Shown: positions 45,783 through 54,333 of the stretch, in pieces
Numbering within the stretch: position 1 is the first letter of the stretch
Layout of the letters: each line of letters starts with the position of its first letter
NCBI RefSeq assembly: GCF_051713825.1
Contig: NZ_JBIOQR010000001.1
Coordinates: forward strand, 1,860,001-1,924,000
From: Enterococcus_K sp051713825
GTDB taxonomy: Bacteria; Bacillota; Bacilli; Lactobacillales; Enterococcaceae
DNA length: 64,000 nt
Direction of reading: 5' to 3'
The notes under the pieces: model-generated
The model's input: the letters and a program-made list of their open reading frames with translations, nothing else
The model's database searches: none
Told to the model about the DNA's origin: nothing
Program-made: the position numbers and the translations under genes

Positions 45783-46166
45783 ATGACGAGTTTACAAACA
45801 ATGGTGCAGCAGTTTTTAGAAGATCTTGATGCAGAAGAACAGATACGTTTATATAATGACTTACTCGCTTTAGAAGCTGTCCATCACTTAAATGAACACG
45901 CAAGCTTCTATACTTTCCGCAAATTAAAGCGCGCCACCCACCGGCACTTTGAATGCCGCAAGCGGACCTTACGCTACATGAATAAAAAAAATAATGAATT
46001 GATTATTCATCAACTACATGAACAGCATATTTTTAAGAATCACTATCGTATGCAAGTATTTTATAATCTGCATGAGTACGATTTTAGATTCGTCTCTGAG
46101 CTGATAGAAGCACTCAGAAAAGAAAACTTAGTTCATACAGATGAATTAAAAATAAATTACGCCTAA
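45783..46166 (+). CDS. Conserved-looking hypothetical protein (127 aa)
   Basis: Good promoter, GAGGAGG ribosome binding site and a perfect terminator mark this as a genuine gene. The product is hydrophilic and helical: TSLQTMVQQFLEDLDAEEQIRLYNDLLALEAVHHL, then a His/Arg-rich centre (KLKRATHRHFECRKRTLRYMNKK) and an aromatic C-terminal half. No signal peptide or membrane segment. I do not recognise the family. It is the only plus-strand gene inside the purine block, divergent from purC and convergent with purB. Confidence 0.75.
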   Translation: MTSLQTMVQQFLEDLDAEEQIRLYNDLLALEAVHHLNEHASFYTFRKLKRATHRHFECRKRTLRYMNKKNNELIIHQLHEQHIFKNHYRMQVFYNLHEYDFRFVSELIEALRKENLVHTDELKINYA

Positions 46167-46209
46167 CAAAAAAAGCTTGAGAAATTTTCTCAAGCTTTTT
46201 TTGTTAGGC
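46161..46209. terminator. Bidirectional terminator, near-perfect 24-bp palindrome
   Basis: Arms GCCTAACAAAAAAAGCTTG and CAAGCTTTTTTTGTTAGGC, with further GAGAA/TTCTC pairing. It includes the stop codon of the 127-aa gene and serves purB from the other side. Confidence 0.92.
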
Positions 46210-46301
46210 TCATGACGTTTAGTACGCTTTAATAATACATCAGCAATCGACTGATATTCCTTATTCAATTGTATCCTTAATTTTCTGTGCTAGTCAGAAA
46301 T

Positions 46302-47600
46302 CTATTCCCCTAACCCAACACGTTCAAAAATTGTCTCAACATTTTTCAAATGATAATTGTAGTCAAATGCATCATCCAGCTCTTCTTTTGATAAGACAGA
46401 AGTAATCTTTTCATCCGCATCTAGTAACGGTCTGAAGGCTGTTTGGTTATCCCATGCATAAGCCGTTTTTGGCTGCACTAAATCATAGGCTTCTTCACGA
46501 GACATCCCGTGATCAATTAGTTTTAACAAGACACGTTGACTATAGATCAAACCAAATGTCGCATCCATATTCCGCTTCATGTTTTCAGGGAAGACTGTTA
46601 GATTTTTTACAATGTTACCAAAACGATTTAACATATAGTTTAATAAAATCGTTGTATCTGGTAAAATAATTCGTTCCGCAGAAGAATGAGAAATATCCCG
46701 TTCATGCCACAAGGATACATCCTCATAAGCTGTAATCATGTGCCCACGAATCACTCGAGCCAAACCAGTCATATTCTCAGAACCAATCGGATTCCGTTTG
46801 TGAGGCATCGCAGAAGAACCTTTTTGCCCCTTCGCAAAAAATTCCTCAACTTCACGCGTTTCTGATTTTTGTAGCCCACGAATCTCTGTTGCAAATTTTT
46901 CAATACTTGTTGCAATCAACGCCATCGCAGAAAAATATTCTGCATGCAAATCTCTAGGTAAAACTTGCGTTGAAATATCCTGCGCTCGAATTCCTAATTT
47001 TTCACAAACATATGCCTCTACAAACGGTGGAATATTCGCAAATGTTCCCACTGCTCCCGAAATTTTCCCTGCTTCAACACCTTTTGCTGCATGTTCGAAA
47101 CGCTCCATATTACGTTTCATCTCAGAATACCATAAGGCCAATTTAAGACCAAATGTTGTTGGTTCAGCATGAACACCATGCGTGCGCCCCATCATCACGG
47201 TGCGTTTGTGTTCTTTGGCTTTTTCACCAATAATATCCGTAAATCGTTGCAAATCTTCTCGCAAAATATCATTCGCCTGTTTAATCAAATACCCATATGC
47301 AGTATCTACCACATCCGTACTCGTTAGACCATAATGAACCCACTTTCTCTCTTCGCCCAAAGATTCTGAAACAGCACGAGTAAATGCTACAACATCATGA
47401 CGTGTTTGTTCTTCAATCTCCAAAATACGGTCAACATCAAAGCGAGCATTTTCACGAATTTTTTTGGCATCCTCTTTAGGAATTTCGCCTAATTCAGCCC
47501 ATGCCTCGTCGGCTAAAATCTCAACCTCTAACCATGCTTGGTAACGATTTTGATCTGTCCAAATTTGACCCATTTCTGGTCTTGTATAACGATCTAACAT
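46302..47600 (-). CDS. purB: Adenylosuccinate lyase
   Basis: Cleaves SAICAR and adenylosuccinate. The 432 residues start MLDRYTRPEMGQIWTD, have RTHGVHAEPTTFGLK (catalytic His), and the fumarase/lyase signature KGQKGSSAMPHKRNPIGSEN. ATG 47600 has GGGAG upstream; the longer frame from a TTG is not needed. Follows purK by 17 bp; ends at a palindromic terminator. Confidence 0.96.
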   Translation of the reverse strand: MLDRYTRPEMGQIWTDQNRYQAWLEVEILADEAWAELGEIPKEDAKKIRENARFDVDRILEIEEQTRHDVVAFTRAVSESLGEERKWVHYGLTSTDVVDTAYGYLIKQANDILREDLQRFTDIIGEKAKEHKRTVMMGRTHGVHAEPTTFGLKLALWYSEMKRNMERFEHAAKGVEAGKISGAVGTFANIPPFVEAYVCEKLGIRAQDISTQVLPRDLHAEYFSAMALIATSIEKFATEIRGLQKSETREVEEFFAKGQKGSSAMPHKRNPIGSENMTGLARVIRGHMITAYEDVSLWHERDISHSSAERIILPDTTILLNYMLNRFGNIVKNLTVFPENMKRNMDATFGLIYSQRVLLKLIDHGMSREEAYDLVQPKTAYAWDNQTAFRPLLDADEKITSVLSKEELDDAFDYNYHLKNVETIFERVGLGE

Positions 47601-47617
47601 AAATAGATTCTCCCATC

Positions 47618-48748
47618 TTAATTCCAAATGTTTGTCTTTTCGACTTCTGCTAACGTTTCTTCTATATTTTCAGTCAAAATGGTAATGTGCCCCATTTTCC
47701 GTCCTGATTTTGCTTCTGCCTTACCATAATAATGGAATTGCCATTGAGGTTTTTCTGCCACCAAATTGTAGGTTTTGAGTAACTCATCCCCTAAAATATT
47801 CACCATAACTGCCTCACTTAACAAACGCACTTTCGGTAACGGCCATCCCGCAATCCCACGAATATGTGCATCAAATTGGCTAACTGAACAAGCTTCAATC
47901 GTATAATGTCCTGAGTTATGCGGCCTTGGTGCCATCTCATTGACATAGATACTCCCACTCTCCGTTAAAAACATCTCCACAGCTAATGTCCCAGCTAATC
48001 CAATCGCTTCGGCAATCACTTTGGCAATTCGCTGCGCTTCTTCTGCCACTTCAGTTAACACATCGGCAGGAGCAATCGTTTCATGAAGAATATTCTCTCG
48101 ATGCCTGTTTTCAACAACTGGGAAAACAGTGTACTCTCCTTCACCATCACCTGCAACCAAGACCGATAATTCTTTTTCATACGGAATCCACGCCTCAAGC
48201 ACACAGGTTCCTTCACGTAAAAGGTTCATCGAAGGAGCTAGATCCTGCATCCCATATAAGACATACTGTCCTTTGCCATCATAGCCTCCACGTGTTGTTT
48301 TTAAGACACAAGGATACCCAATACTTTCAATAGCCTCTTGAATATCAGTTGGGCTAATAATCGTAGCATAAGGGGCAATCACAATGTTATTCGATTCTAA
48401 GAAAGATTTTTCCATTAATCGATCCTGTGTAATTGCTAGTAAATCTGTTCCTTGAGGAATTGATGTCATTGGTAGAATCGCATTTAAAGCTTCTACACTC
48501 ACATTTTCAAACTCGTAGGTAATCACATCTACTCGTTTTGTCATTTCCTCTAAGGCTAAGCTATCATCATATTCTGCAACAATTTGCCAATCAGCAACTT
48601 GTGAAGCCGGACAATCTTCTGTCGGGTCCAAAACCCCCACTCGAAAGCCCATTTCTTTTGCACTAAGTGCCATCATTCGTCCTAATTGTCCGCCGCCAAC
48701 GATGCCAATTGCCGAACCGGGTAATAAAGGTTTAACCAAGTTGATCAC
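47618..48748 (-). CDS. purK: N5-carboxyaminoimidazole ribonucleotide synthase
   Basis: ATP-grasp enzyme making N5-CAIR, 376 residues: IGIVGGGQLGRMMALSAKEMGFRVGVLDP, YPCVLKTTRGGYDGKGQYVL, EMAPRPHNSGHYTIEAC. It overlaps purE by 17 bp and probably starts at GTG 48748; a TTG a few codons later is an alternative. Confidence 0.95.
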   Translation of the reverse strand: MINLVKPLLPGSAIGIVGGGQLGRMMALSAKEMGFRVGVLDPTEDCPASQVADWQIVAEYDDSLALEEMTKRVDVITYEFENVSVEALNAILPMTSIPQGTDLLAITQDRLMEKSFLESNNIVIAPYATIISPTDIQEAIESIGYPCVLKTTRGGYDGKGQYVLYGMQDLAPSMNLLREGTCVLEAWIPYEKELSVLVAGDGEGEYTVFPVVENRHRENILHETIAPADVLTEVAEEAQRIAKVIAEAIGLAGTLAVEMFLTESGSIYVNEMAPRPHNSGHYTIEACSVSQFDAHIRGIAGWPLPKVRLLSEAVMVNILGDELLKTYNLVAEKPQWQFHYYGKAEAKSGRKMGHITILTENIEETLAEVEKTNIWN

Positions 48749-49220
48749 TACTTTCCATTACAGTTTCCGTTATGACTCTTCTTTTTTCTTCAAGTCTTTC
48801 CGCTACCTTTAAATCATACATGGAAAGCATCTGCGCCGCAAGTAATCCCGCGTTAATTGCCCCAGCTTTTCCGATTGCTGTCGTCGCCACAGGAATCCCC
48901 CCTGGCATTTGAACAATCGACAACAATGAGTCTAAGCCGTTTAATGTTCGTGATTGAACCGGAACACCAATAACTGGCAAGGTCGTTTTAGCAGCAACCA
49001 TCCCTGGCAAATGCGCGGCTCCACCTGCTCCAGCGATAATCACTTTAATGCCACGAGCACGCGCATTTTCTGCAAATTCAAACATCAAATCAGGCGTTCG
49101 ATGAGCTGAAACAACTTTTTTTTCGTAAGGAATCGCTAACTCATCCAAACTTTCACATGCGTACTTCATTGTTTCCCAGTCAGACTGACTTCCCATAATT
49201 ACCGAAACTAAAATGGTCAT
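48732..49220 (-). CDS. purE: N5-CAIR mutase
   Basis: Rearranges N5-CAIR to CAIR, 162 residues: VSVIMGSQSDWETMKYACESLDELAIPYEKKVVSAHRTPD and IIAGAGGAAHLPGMVAAKTTLPVIGVPV. Start 49220 has GAGAGG upstream. First gene of purE-purK-purB with a consensus promoter. Confidence 0.96.
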   Translation of the reverse strand: MTILVSVIMGSQSDWETMKYACESLDELAIPYEKKVVSAHRTPDLMFEFAENARARGIKVIIAGAGGAAHLPGMVAAKTTLPVIGVPVQSRTLNGLDSLLSIVQMPGGIPVATTAIGKAGAINAGLLAAQMLSMYDLKVAERLEEKRRVITETVMESSDQLG

Positions 49221-49251
49221 TGATTTGCCTCTCTCTCTTTTATTCGACTTC

Positions 49252-49322
49252 ATTTTATCAAGTGCTGATTTCTGTGTCAAAGAATTTTCGAATATTATTA
49301 TCTATTTATTAGTTATCATTCG
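49252..49322 (-). promoter_or_regulatory. purE promoter with paired PurBox-like sites
   Basis: Minus strand: TTGACA (49275-49280), 17-bp spacer, TAAAAT (49252-49257), near consensus. Upstream, CGAATATT (49289-49296) and ATCATTCG (49315-49322) form an inverted pair 18 bp apart, close to the 16-17 bp spacing of Bacillus PurBoxes. Confidence 0.68.
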
Positions 49323-49623
49323 TGTTTTATCTCAACTAATGTTTCTTATGATACATAGACATAAAATAAAAATAAAGCTCAAAGATTCGTCCAATTCAAT
49401 GTCTATCCGTTGCCGAATGAGTTCGTTTCCATATTCCAAATAAAGCCCCCTAATTAATCTAATATACTTGTTATCCTATGTAACCCCACTATCTCATTTT
49501 TACAATTCCTAATCCTGCTGCCATCAATTCGATATGCACATGCAAAAATGTTCCCTAAAACCCACTTATTTTTGCCTAACTAGCTGCAATTTCCTCCTTA
49601 CTGTCCATCACAAAAACAGCAAG

Positions 49624-49784
49624 TTACATATCATTTTTTGAATATTTTTTTAGACGATTCTGATACATCTTCTTATATTTCGCACAATCCTTTGTGTTCT
49701 CTTGCAATTCTCTGATCTCCATCACAAAGTAAACAGACTCAAAATTTCTATTATACTTCGTCCCTTTACTTTCCTGTCTCTTAT
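49624..49784 (-). pseudogene. Possible coding remnant in the purE-pbuX gap
   Basis: An open minus-strand frame reads ...NFESVYFVMEIRELQENTKD then CAKYKKMYQNRLKKYSKNDM and stops. Composition looks coding, but there is no good start or ribosome binding site, so it may be the C-terminal stub of a lost gene. Family not recognised. The rest of the 49.4-49.9 kb gap shows nothing else. Confidence 0.28.
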
Positions 49785-49886
49785 GCTAATAATCCACGCA
49801 ATTATAACGTGTATTATTAACTGTTTATCTTAAGAAAGGAACATAGTGACTAATTTACAAGTTTTTAACCTTTCTCTAAAATACCT

Positions 49887-49922
49887 ATAAAAAAGAAACG
49901 CCACTAAAAGCAACGTTTCTTC
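49887..49922 (-). terminator. Terminator of xpt-pbuX
   Basis: AAGAAACG and CGTTTCTT arms with a 13-base loop, followed on the minus strand by a T run, about 25 bp past the pbuX stop. Confidence 0.85.
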
Positions 49923-49945
49923 TTTTATAAAATTGATTGTATCAC

Positions 49946-51250
49946 TTAAATTTCTTCTTCTGATTTTAGACCATTGAATAATAAATTCAGCACAATCGCG
50001 GTCAAACTACTCATCACGATTCCGTTACCTGTAAACATTTGCAAGGTTTCAGGCATTTGACTAAACAAACCTGGCAGCACGTTAAAGCCAAGCCCAAAGC
50101 CGATAGAGACAGCAATAATTAACAAGTTTTTATCGTTGTTGAAATCGACTTTTGAAAGCATCCGCATTCCTTGGACTGCAACCATCCCAAACATCACAAG
50201 CATTCCGCCACCTAAGACAGATTCAGGAATAATTTGTGCTAATGCTCCTACTTTAGGAAACAGACCTAAGGCAATTAAGAAAAAGGCTGTAAAATAAATC
50301 GGTTTGCGTGTTTTAATACCTGAGAGTTGAACCAAACCAACGTTTTGTGAGAAACCTGTATAAGGGAATGTGTTAAAAATCCCCCCTAAAACAACAGCTA
50401 GACCTTCTGCACGATAACCACGTTTCAAGTCGTCCTCGCCAATTTTTTTCCCAGTAATATCACCCAATGCAAAATAAACACCCGTTGATTCTACCATGCT
50501 GACAATCGAGATAATCACCATTAAAAGAATTGACCAAATATCAAAGGTTGGCATTCCAAAATAGAAAGGTTGAGGAACATGGAATACAGGTGCATGACCG
50601 ATTGCAGCCAAATCAACCTGACCCAAGACCGCAGCAAGTGCTGTTCCACCTACTAAACCAATTAAAACGGCAATTGAACGAATAAAACCTTTTGCAAAGA
50701 TTTGAATCCCGATGATTAAACCAATCGTTACAAAAGCTAATAATAGATTCGTAGGAGAACCAAATTCTGGATCCGTTTTTAAGCCGCCACCCATTTTTTC
50801 TACCGCTACTGGAATCAGCGTCAAACCAATGACAGTAATCACGGTTCCAGTTACTAAAGGAGGAAATAATTTTTTGATTTTCGAAAAGACTCCTGCAATC
50901 AAGACCACAAAAATACCTGATGCAATAACTGAGCCGTAAATTGCGCCAATGCCGCTATTATTTCCAATTAAGATTAACGGTGCCACCGCTTGAATTGCAC
51001 ACCCTAATACAACTGGTAAACCAATCCCAAAAAACTTGTTAACGGCTAGTTGTAGTAATGTTGCAATTCCACACATAAAAATGTCGATGGAAATAAGATA
51101 CGTCATTTGTTGCTCATTAAAGTTTAAACCTGTCCCAATAAGTAACGGTACGGCAACTGCTCCTGCGTACATTGCTAATAAATGCTGTAATCCTAATACG
51201 GCCGCTCGACCATTTTGTGTTTCCTTTTCCAAACTATGCGTCCTCCTCAA
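49946..51250 (-). CDS. pbuX: Xanthine permease
   Basis: NCS2-family xanthine:H+ symporter, 434 residues, about 14 membrane segments. Signatures: LGLQHLLAMYAGAVAVPLLIG, GIGLPVVLGCAIQAVAPLI, VVESTGVYFALGD-like SMVESTGVYFALGDITGKK and QNVGLVQLSGIKTR. Overlaps xpt by 17 bp and shares its riboswitch. Confidence 0.95.
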   Translation of the reverse strand: MRRTHSLEKETQNGRAAVLGLQHLLAMYAGAVAVPLLIGTGLNFNEQQMTYLISIDIFMCGIATLLQLAVNKFFGIGLPVVLGCAIQAVAPLILIGNNSGIGAIYGSVIASGIFVVLIAGVFSKIKKLFPPLVTGTVITVIGLTLIPVAVEKMGGGLKTDPEFGSPTNLLLAFVTIGLIIGIQIFAKGFIRSIAVLIGLVGGTALAAVLGQVDLAAIGHAPVFHVPQPFYFGMPTFDIWSILLMVIISIVSMVESTGVYFALGDITGKKIGEDDLKRGYRAEGLAVVLGGIFNTFPYTGFSQNVGLVQLSGIKTRKPIYFTAFFLIALGLFPKVGALAQIIPESVLGGGMLVMFGMVAVQGMRMLSKVDFNNDKNLLIIAVSIGFGLGFNVLPGLFSQMPETLQMFTGNGIVMSSLTAIVLNLLFNGLKSEEEI

Positions 51251-51815
51251 GAAATTCTACTTGTCCATTTGTTAATGAAGCAATTCGTGCTAATGATACA
51301 ACTCTAAGCCCCATATCTTCGATTAATTTGCGGCCATCTTGGAATGACTTTTCAATAATGATGCCAATCCCCTCAACTTCAGCGCCCGCTTGTTGGCAAA
51401 GCTCAATCAACCCTTTTGCAGCTTGACCATTTGCTAAGAAATCATCAATAATTAAAACTTTATCTTCCTTGGATAAAAATTTTCTGGAAATAGAAACTGT
51501 ACTCGTCACTTGTTTGGTAAATGAGTACACGGACGATGTTAACAACTCTTCATCCATCGTTAAGCTTTTGGCTTTTCGTGCAAAGATCATAGGAACGTTA
51601 AGTTCTTTGGCTGCGAATACTGCTGGGGCAATTCCTGAAGCTTCAATGGTTACAACCTTTGTGATACCAGCCTCTTTAAAGACTTCTGCAAAACGCTGTC
51701 CCATTTGTTCCATCAACATCGGATCCACCTGATGGGTAACAAAACTATCAACCTTTAAAACTCCTTCACCCAAAATATGTCCGTCTTCCTTGATACGTTC
51801 CACTAGCTCTTTCAT
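51234..51815 (-). CDS. xpt: Xanthine phosphoribosyltransferase
   Basis: Converts xanthine and PRPP to XMP, 193 residues, type I PRTase with the PRPP loop VLIIDDFLANGQAAKGL and the N-terminal KVDSFVTHQVDP. Start MKELVERIKEDG (51815) has AGGAGAG upstream; the longer frame is not used. First gene of the xpt-pbuX salvage operon. Confidence 0.96.
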   Translation of the reverse strand: MKELVERIKEDGHILGEGVLKVDSFVTHQVDPMLMEQMGQRFAEVFKEAGITKVVTIEASGIAPAVFAAKELNVPMIFARKAKSLTMDEELLTSSVYSFTKQVTSTVSISRKFLSKEDKVLIIDDFLANGQAAKGLIELCQQAGAEVEGIGIIIEKSFQDGRKLIEDMGLRVVSLARIASLTNGQVEFLEEDA

Positions 51816-51914
51816 TTCATTCTCTCCTATCAATTTAATTATCGGCCTCATAAAGCCCTTCAAATAAAGAATGTTTTTTTATCCTTTACTTGTTCAATCT
51901 CTGCTTAATTTAAG

Positions 51915-51946
51915 CAAAAAAACCTCTCTTGCGTAAGCAAAAAAGG
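51915..51946 (-). terminator. Expression-platform terminator of the purine riboswitch
   Basis: On the minus strand CCTTTTTTGC-TTAC-GCAAGAGAGG is followed by seven T. It sits between the aptamer and xpt, as expected for guanine-induced termination. Confidence 0.75.
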
Positions 51947-51968
51947 TGCACAAATAACACGTTTTTTT

Positions 51969-52034
51969 ACTTATAGTCCAATATTTACGGTATTGGGTAG
52001 AGACTGTCGACCTTATTTCGACGATATATAAGTG
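51969..52034 (-). ncRNA. Purine riboswitch, guanine class
   Basis: The minus strand reads CACTTATATATCGTCG, AAGGTCGACAGTCTCTACCC, AATACCGTAAATATTGG and ACTATAAGTG. P1 (CACTTATA/TATAAGTG), P2, P3 and the conserved junction are all present. The GACTAT at J3/1 gives C at the specificity position, so guanine or hypoxanthine rather than adenine. It precedes xpt-pbuX. Confidence 0.95.
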
Positions 52035-52048
52035 AAACTTCTAAAAAA

Positions 52049-52078
52049 ATGATATGTCTATTATCTATTTAATTGCAA
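52049..52078 (-). promoter_or_regulatory. Promoter of the riboswitch-xpt-pbuX transcript
   Basis: Minus strand TTGCAA (52073-52078), 18-bp spacer, TATCAT (52049-52054); a start near 52042 would place the aptamer at the transcript's 5' end. Confidence 0.5.
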
Positions 52079-52108
52079 AAAAAAGCAAGAGGTGTAAGCC
52101 CTTGCTTT
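52079..52108 (-). terminator. Terminator after the TIM-barrel gene
   Basis: AAGCAAG (52083-52089) and CTTGCTT (52101-52107) form a stem followed on the minus strand by a T run. It closes the cell-wall hydrolase/TIM-barrel transcription unit just before the xpt promoter. Confidence 0.75.
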
Positions 52109-52145
52109 CTAAAAAAACTTAATGTTTTTTTGATAATCTGAAAAA

Positions 52146-52835
52146 TTATTCGGTTTCCTTTTGTTCCTCGGCCCGATATTTTTCCATTTTTTTGCTGAAC
52201 AGCTGCCCATTACTAGGTGGCGTATAAGTGATTGCATTGGCCCCTGCTCCAATGGTTGCTAAAATTCCTTCATCTGTTGGTCCACCAGTTGCAATAATAG
52301 GTAAGTCTGGATATTTCCCCCTAAAATAAGCGACGGTTTCAGCTGTTTTTTTACCTGCACTAATGTTAATGATTGAGACACCTGCTTCTAATTTTTCATC
52401 AATCAATGTATAGATTGACGTTACCGTGCTAATCACCGGAATATCCACTACTTCACAGACCTGTCGAACTGTTTCAATCGGTGTTGGTGCATTTAACACG
52501 ACACCGATTGAGCCTTGTGCTTCGGCAAACATACTCATGTAAGCAGATCTAGCTCCTTGCGTTAAGCCACCACCAACTCCAGAAAACACCGGAATATTGG
52601 CCGATTCAATAATCCCTTTTGTAATCGCTGGGTGCGGGGTAAATGGGTACACAGCAATCACCGCATTGGCATTATTGTTACAAACAATCGCAATATCCGT
52701 TGTAAATATAATAGAACGAATCTTCTTACCAAAGACACGAATACCACTGGCTTTTGAGATCACTTCTGGCACACGAACAATATCTTTTCTTAACTCAGTC
52801 GTAATTTCTGGAACAAATCCATCTGTTGTTGTCAT
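52146..52835 (-). CDS. Predicted TIM-barrel protein of unknown function
   Basis: About 229 residues. The C-terminal LPIIATGGPTDEGILATIGAGANAITYTPPS resembles the phosphate-binding loops of TIM barrels; earlier parts include IVCNNNANAVIAVYPFTPHP and FSGVGGGLTQGARSAYMSMFAEAQGSIGVVLNAPTPIETV. It is probably a soluble enzyme, but I cannot name the reaction. Start 52835 gives AGGAG an eight-base spacing; upstream ATGs overlap the ribosome binding site. It follows the glucosaminidase-like gene closely, perhaps only by transcriptional convenience. Confidence 0.6.
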   Translation of the reverse strand: MTTTDGFVPEITTELRKDIVRVPEVISKASGIRVFGKKIRSIIFTTDIAIVCNNNANAVIAVYPFTPHPAITKGIIESANIPVFSGVGGGLTQGARSAYMSMFAEAQGSIGVVLNAPTPIETVRQVCEVVDIPVISTVTSIYTLIDEKLEAGVSIINISAGKKTAETVAYFRGKYPDLPIIATGGPTDEGILATIGAGANAITYTPPSNGQLFSKKMEKYRAEEQKETE

Positions 52836-52868
52836 CGTCATTACTCCTCTCAAAAAAATGGGCTAAAA

Positions 52869-53498
52869 TTAACGGCGATCATATTGATCTAAGTTATAGG
52901 TCTCGATAACTTCTGTGACTTTGTGGGCATAGGTCGGGTCTGTTGCGTAACCACCTTCTTGTAAGGCAATTGCCGCTTGCTTATAATCCTTTGCCAAAAG
53001 AACCTTTTCATATTGTTGAGGATTCCAAGTCACCCCGTTTACAAAAAGCATGGTATGGTCATCCATTGACTGCTCCCACGAATCATAAACTTTAAAGTCT
53101 CCTTGAATGACAATCCATTCCTCGTTGACAAATTCTTTTGTTTCCAAATTAACCTTTTTCTCATTACCAAAAGATTTCATTCCGAACAAATTATTGTATT
53201 GACTCGCTAAGGAACTTTGCCCCCAATTGGACTCAAGAATGGCTTGAGCTAATATAATACTTGGTAAAACACCATATCCCTCTTGTAAGACTTGAGCATG
53301 AGGTACCAATTTGTCAATAAACTCTTCGTGGCTCATCGTCACATTTTCAGAAGCTTCTGGTGTATCGTTCTTTAGTAATGGATCTGCTAAACTCTTTATC
53401 GAAAAGACAAACGCCGCCCCAATCAAGAGCAATCCCAGTAATAACTTAGGAAAGCTTAGCGTTTGTTTTTTCTTTTTATATTTTTTTCGTACGCTCAT
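52869..53498 (-). CDS. Membrane-anchored GH73 glucosaminidase-like hydrolase
   Basis: 209 residues: basic N terminus (RKKYKKKKQ), one membrane segment (about 15-38), then a GH73 domain with VLPSIILAQAILESNWGQSSLASQYNNLFGMK (catalytic Glu in AILESNWG) and GGYATDPTYAHKVTEVIETYNL. Such enzymes cleave GlcNAc-MurNAc bonds in peptidoglycan. Located 13 bp after the second VanY-type gene, suggesting a joint cell-wall remodelling unit. Confidence 0.9.
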   Translation of the reverse strand: MSVRKKYKKKKQTLSFPKLLLGLLLIGAAFVFSIKSLADPLLKNDTPEASENVTMSHEEFIDKLVPHAQVLQEGYGVLPSIILAQAILESNWGQSSLASQYNNLFGMKSFGNEKKVNLETKEFVNEEWIVIQGDFKVYDSWEQSMDDHTMLFVNGVTWNPQQYEKVLLAKDYKQAAIALQEGGYATDPTYAHKVTEVIETYNLDQYDRR

Positions 53499-53511
53499 AC
53501 TGCTCCTATTC

Positions 53512-54288
53512 TCAAAACAACTTAAGATATTCTTCCAGTGTTAAGTGGTGTTCTGTTATATACTTTGCACTTTCTTCCCCAACATATCTTAAATGCCATG
53601 GTTCATAATCAATCTTTGTAATTGCTTCTTTTCCCTTAGGATAGCGAATAATAAACCCATATTTGGGTGCATTTTCGGCTAACCATTTAGCACCTGCCTC
53701 TTTACCGAAGCCTTCTTCCAACACTTCATCTGGATAGTTATTATACCATGATTCGTCGACAACATCGACTGCTAAGCCTGTATGATGTTCGCTGTAGCCT
53801 GGTTCAGTCACCGTCTTTTTGGTTTCAGCAATTGCTTCCTCTTCACTTATTCCTTCTTTTGACATCTCACTCGTCACGTTTCGGTCAAAAACAGTTTGTT
53901 GATACGCTACCGAACGAAAGGCCGAAATCACGACTAATGGATGTTTCGCTTTTTGGGCCGCTTCTTCTAAGGCCTCAAAACTTGTGACAATTCTCTTATC
54001 AACTTGATGCCCGTCCGTTAAAGCTTCTAAATTGTTTTCATTGACTTCATTTGTTAATTTGTTTTCTGGTCCAACTAAGACGAGTGACCAATCTTTAACA
54101 GAAACATTCGGGAGGTCTCTTTTTGGGTTCTCTGTATCAGTTGTTGCTACTTTTGTCTGCTCTTCTTTGGTTTCACTTGTAGCTGTCGTTTTTTTCTCAG
54201 CAAACCCTCCAGTAAGACTGAGAAAAGTAACAAATAGTAAGATACCTACAGCGAGAATGCCAGTGATTGTTTTTCCTGAGGGAATCAT
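53512..54288 (-). CDS. VanY-type D-alanyl-D-alanine carboxypeptidase (copy 2)
   Basis: Peptidase M15B, 258 residues as called from ATG 54288. One N-terminal membrane segment (TGILAVGILLFVTFLSLTGG), a Thr/Lys-rich stalk, then the zinc domain with SAFRSVAYQQ, EPGYSEHHTGLAVDVVD and YEPWHLRYVG (Zn ligands His, Asp, His). It trims the terminal D-Ala from pentapeptide. AGGAG lies 23 bases before the ATG, too far, while an in-frame ATC sits 8 bases after it, so the true start is uncertain. Confidence 0.9.
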   Translation of the reverse strand: MIPSGKTITGILAVGILLFVTFLSLTGGFAEKKTTATSETKEEQTKVATTDTENPKRDLPNVSVKDWSLVLVGPENKLTNEVNENNLEALTDGHQVDKRIVTSFEALEEAAQKAKHPLVVISAFRSVAYQQTVFDRNVTSEMSKEGISEEEAIAETKKTVTEPGYSEHHTGLAVDVVDESWYNNYPDEVLEEGFGKEAGAKWLAENAPKYGFIIRYPKGKEAITKIDYEPWHLRYVGEESAKYITEHHLTLEEYLKLF

Positions 54289-54333
54289 TTGTTTAGGTTT
54301 GATTGTTCTAACTCCTAAGTTTGTGACATGAAT

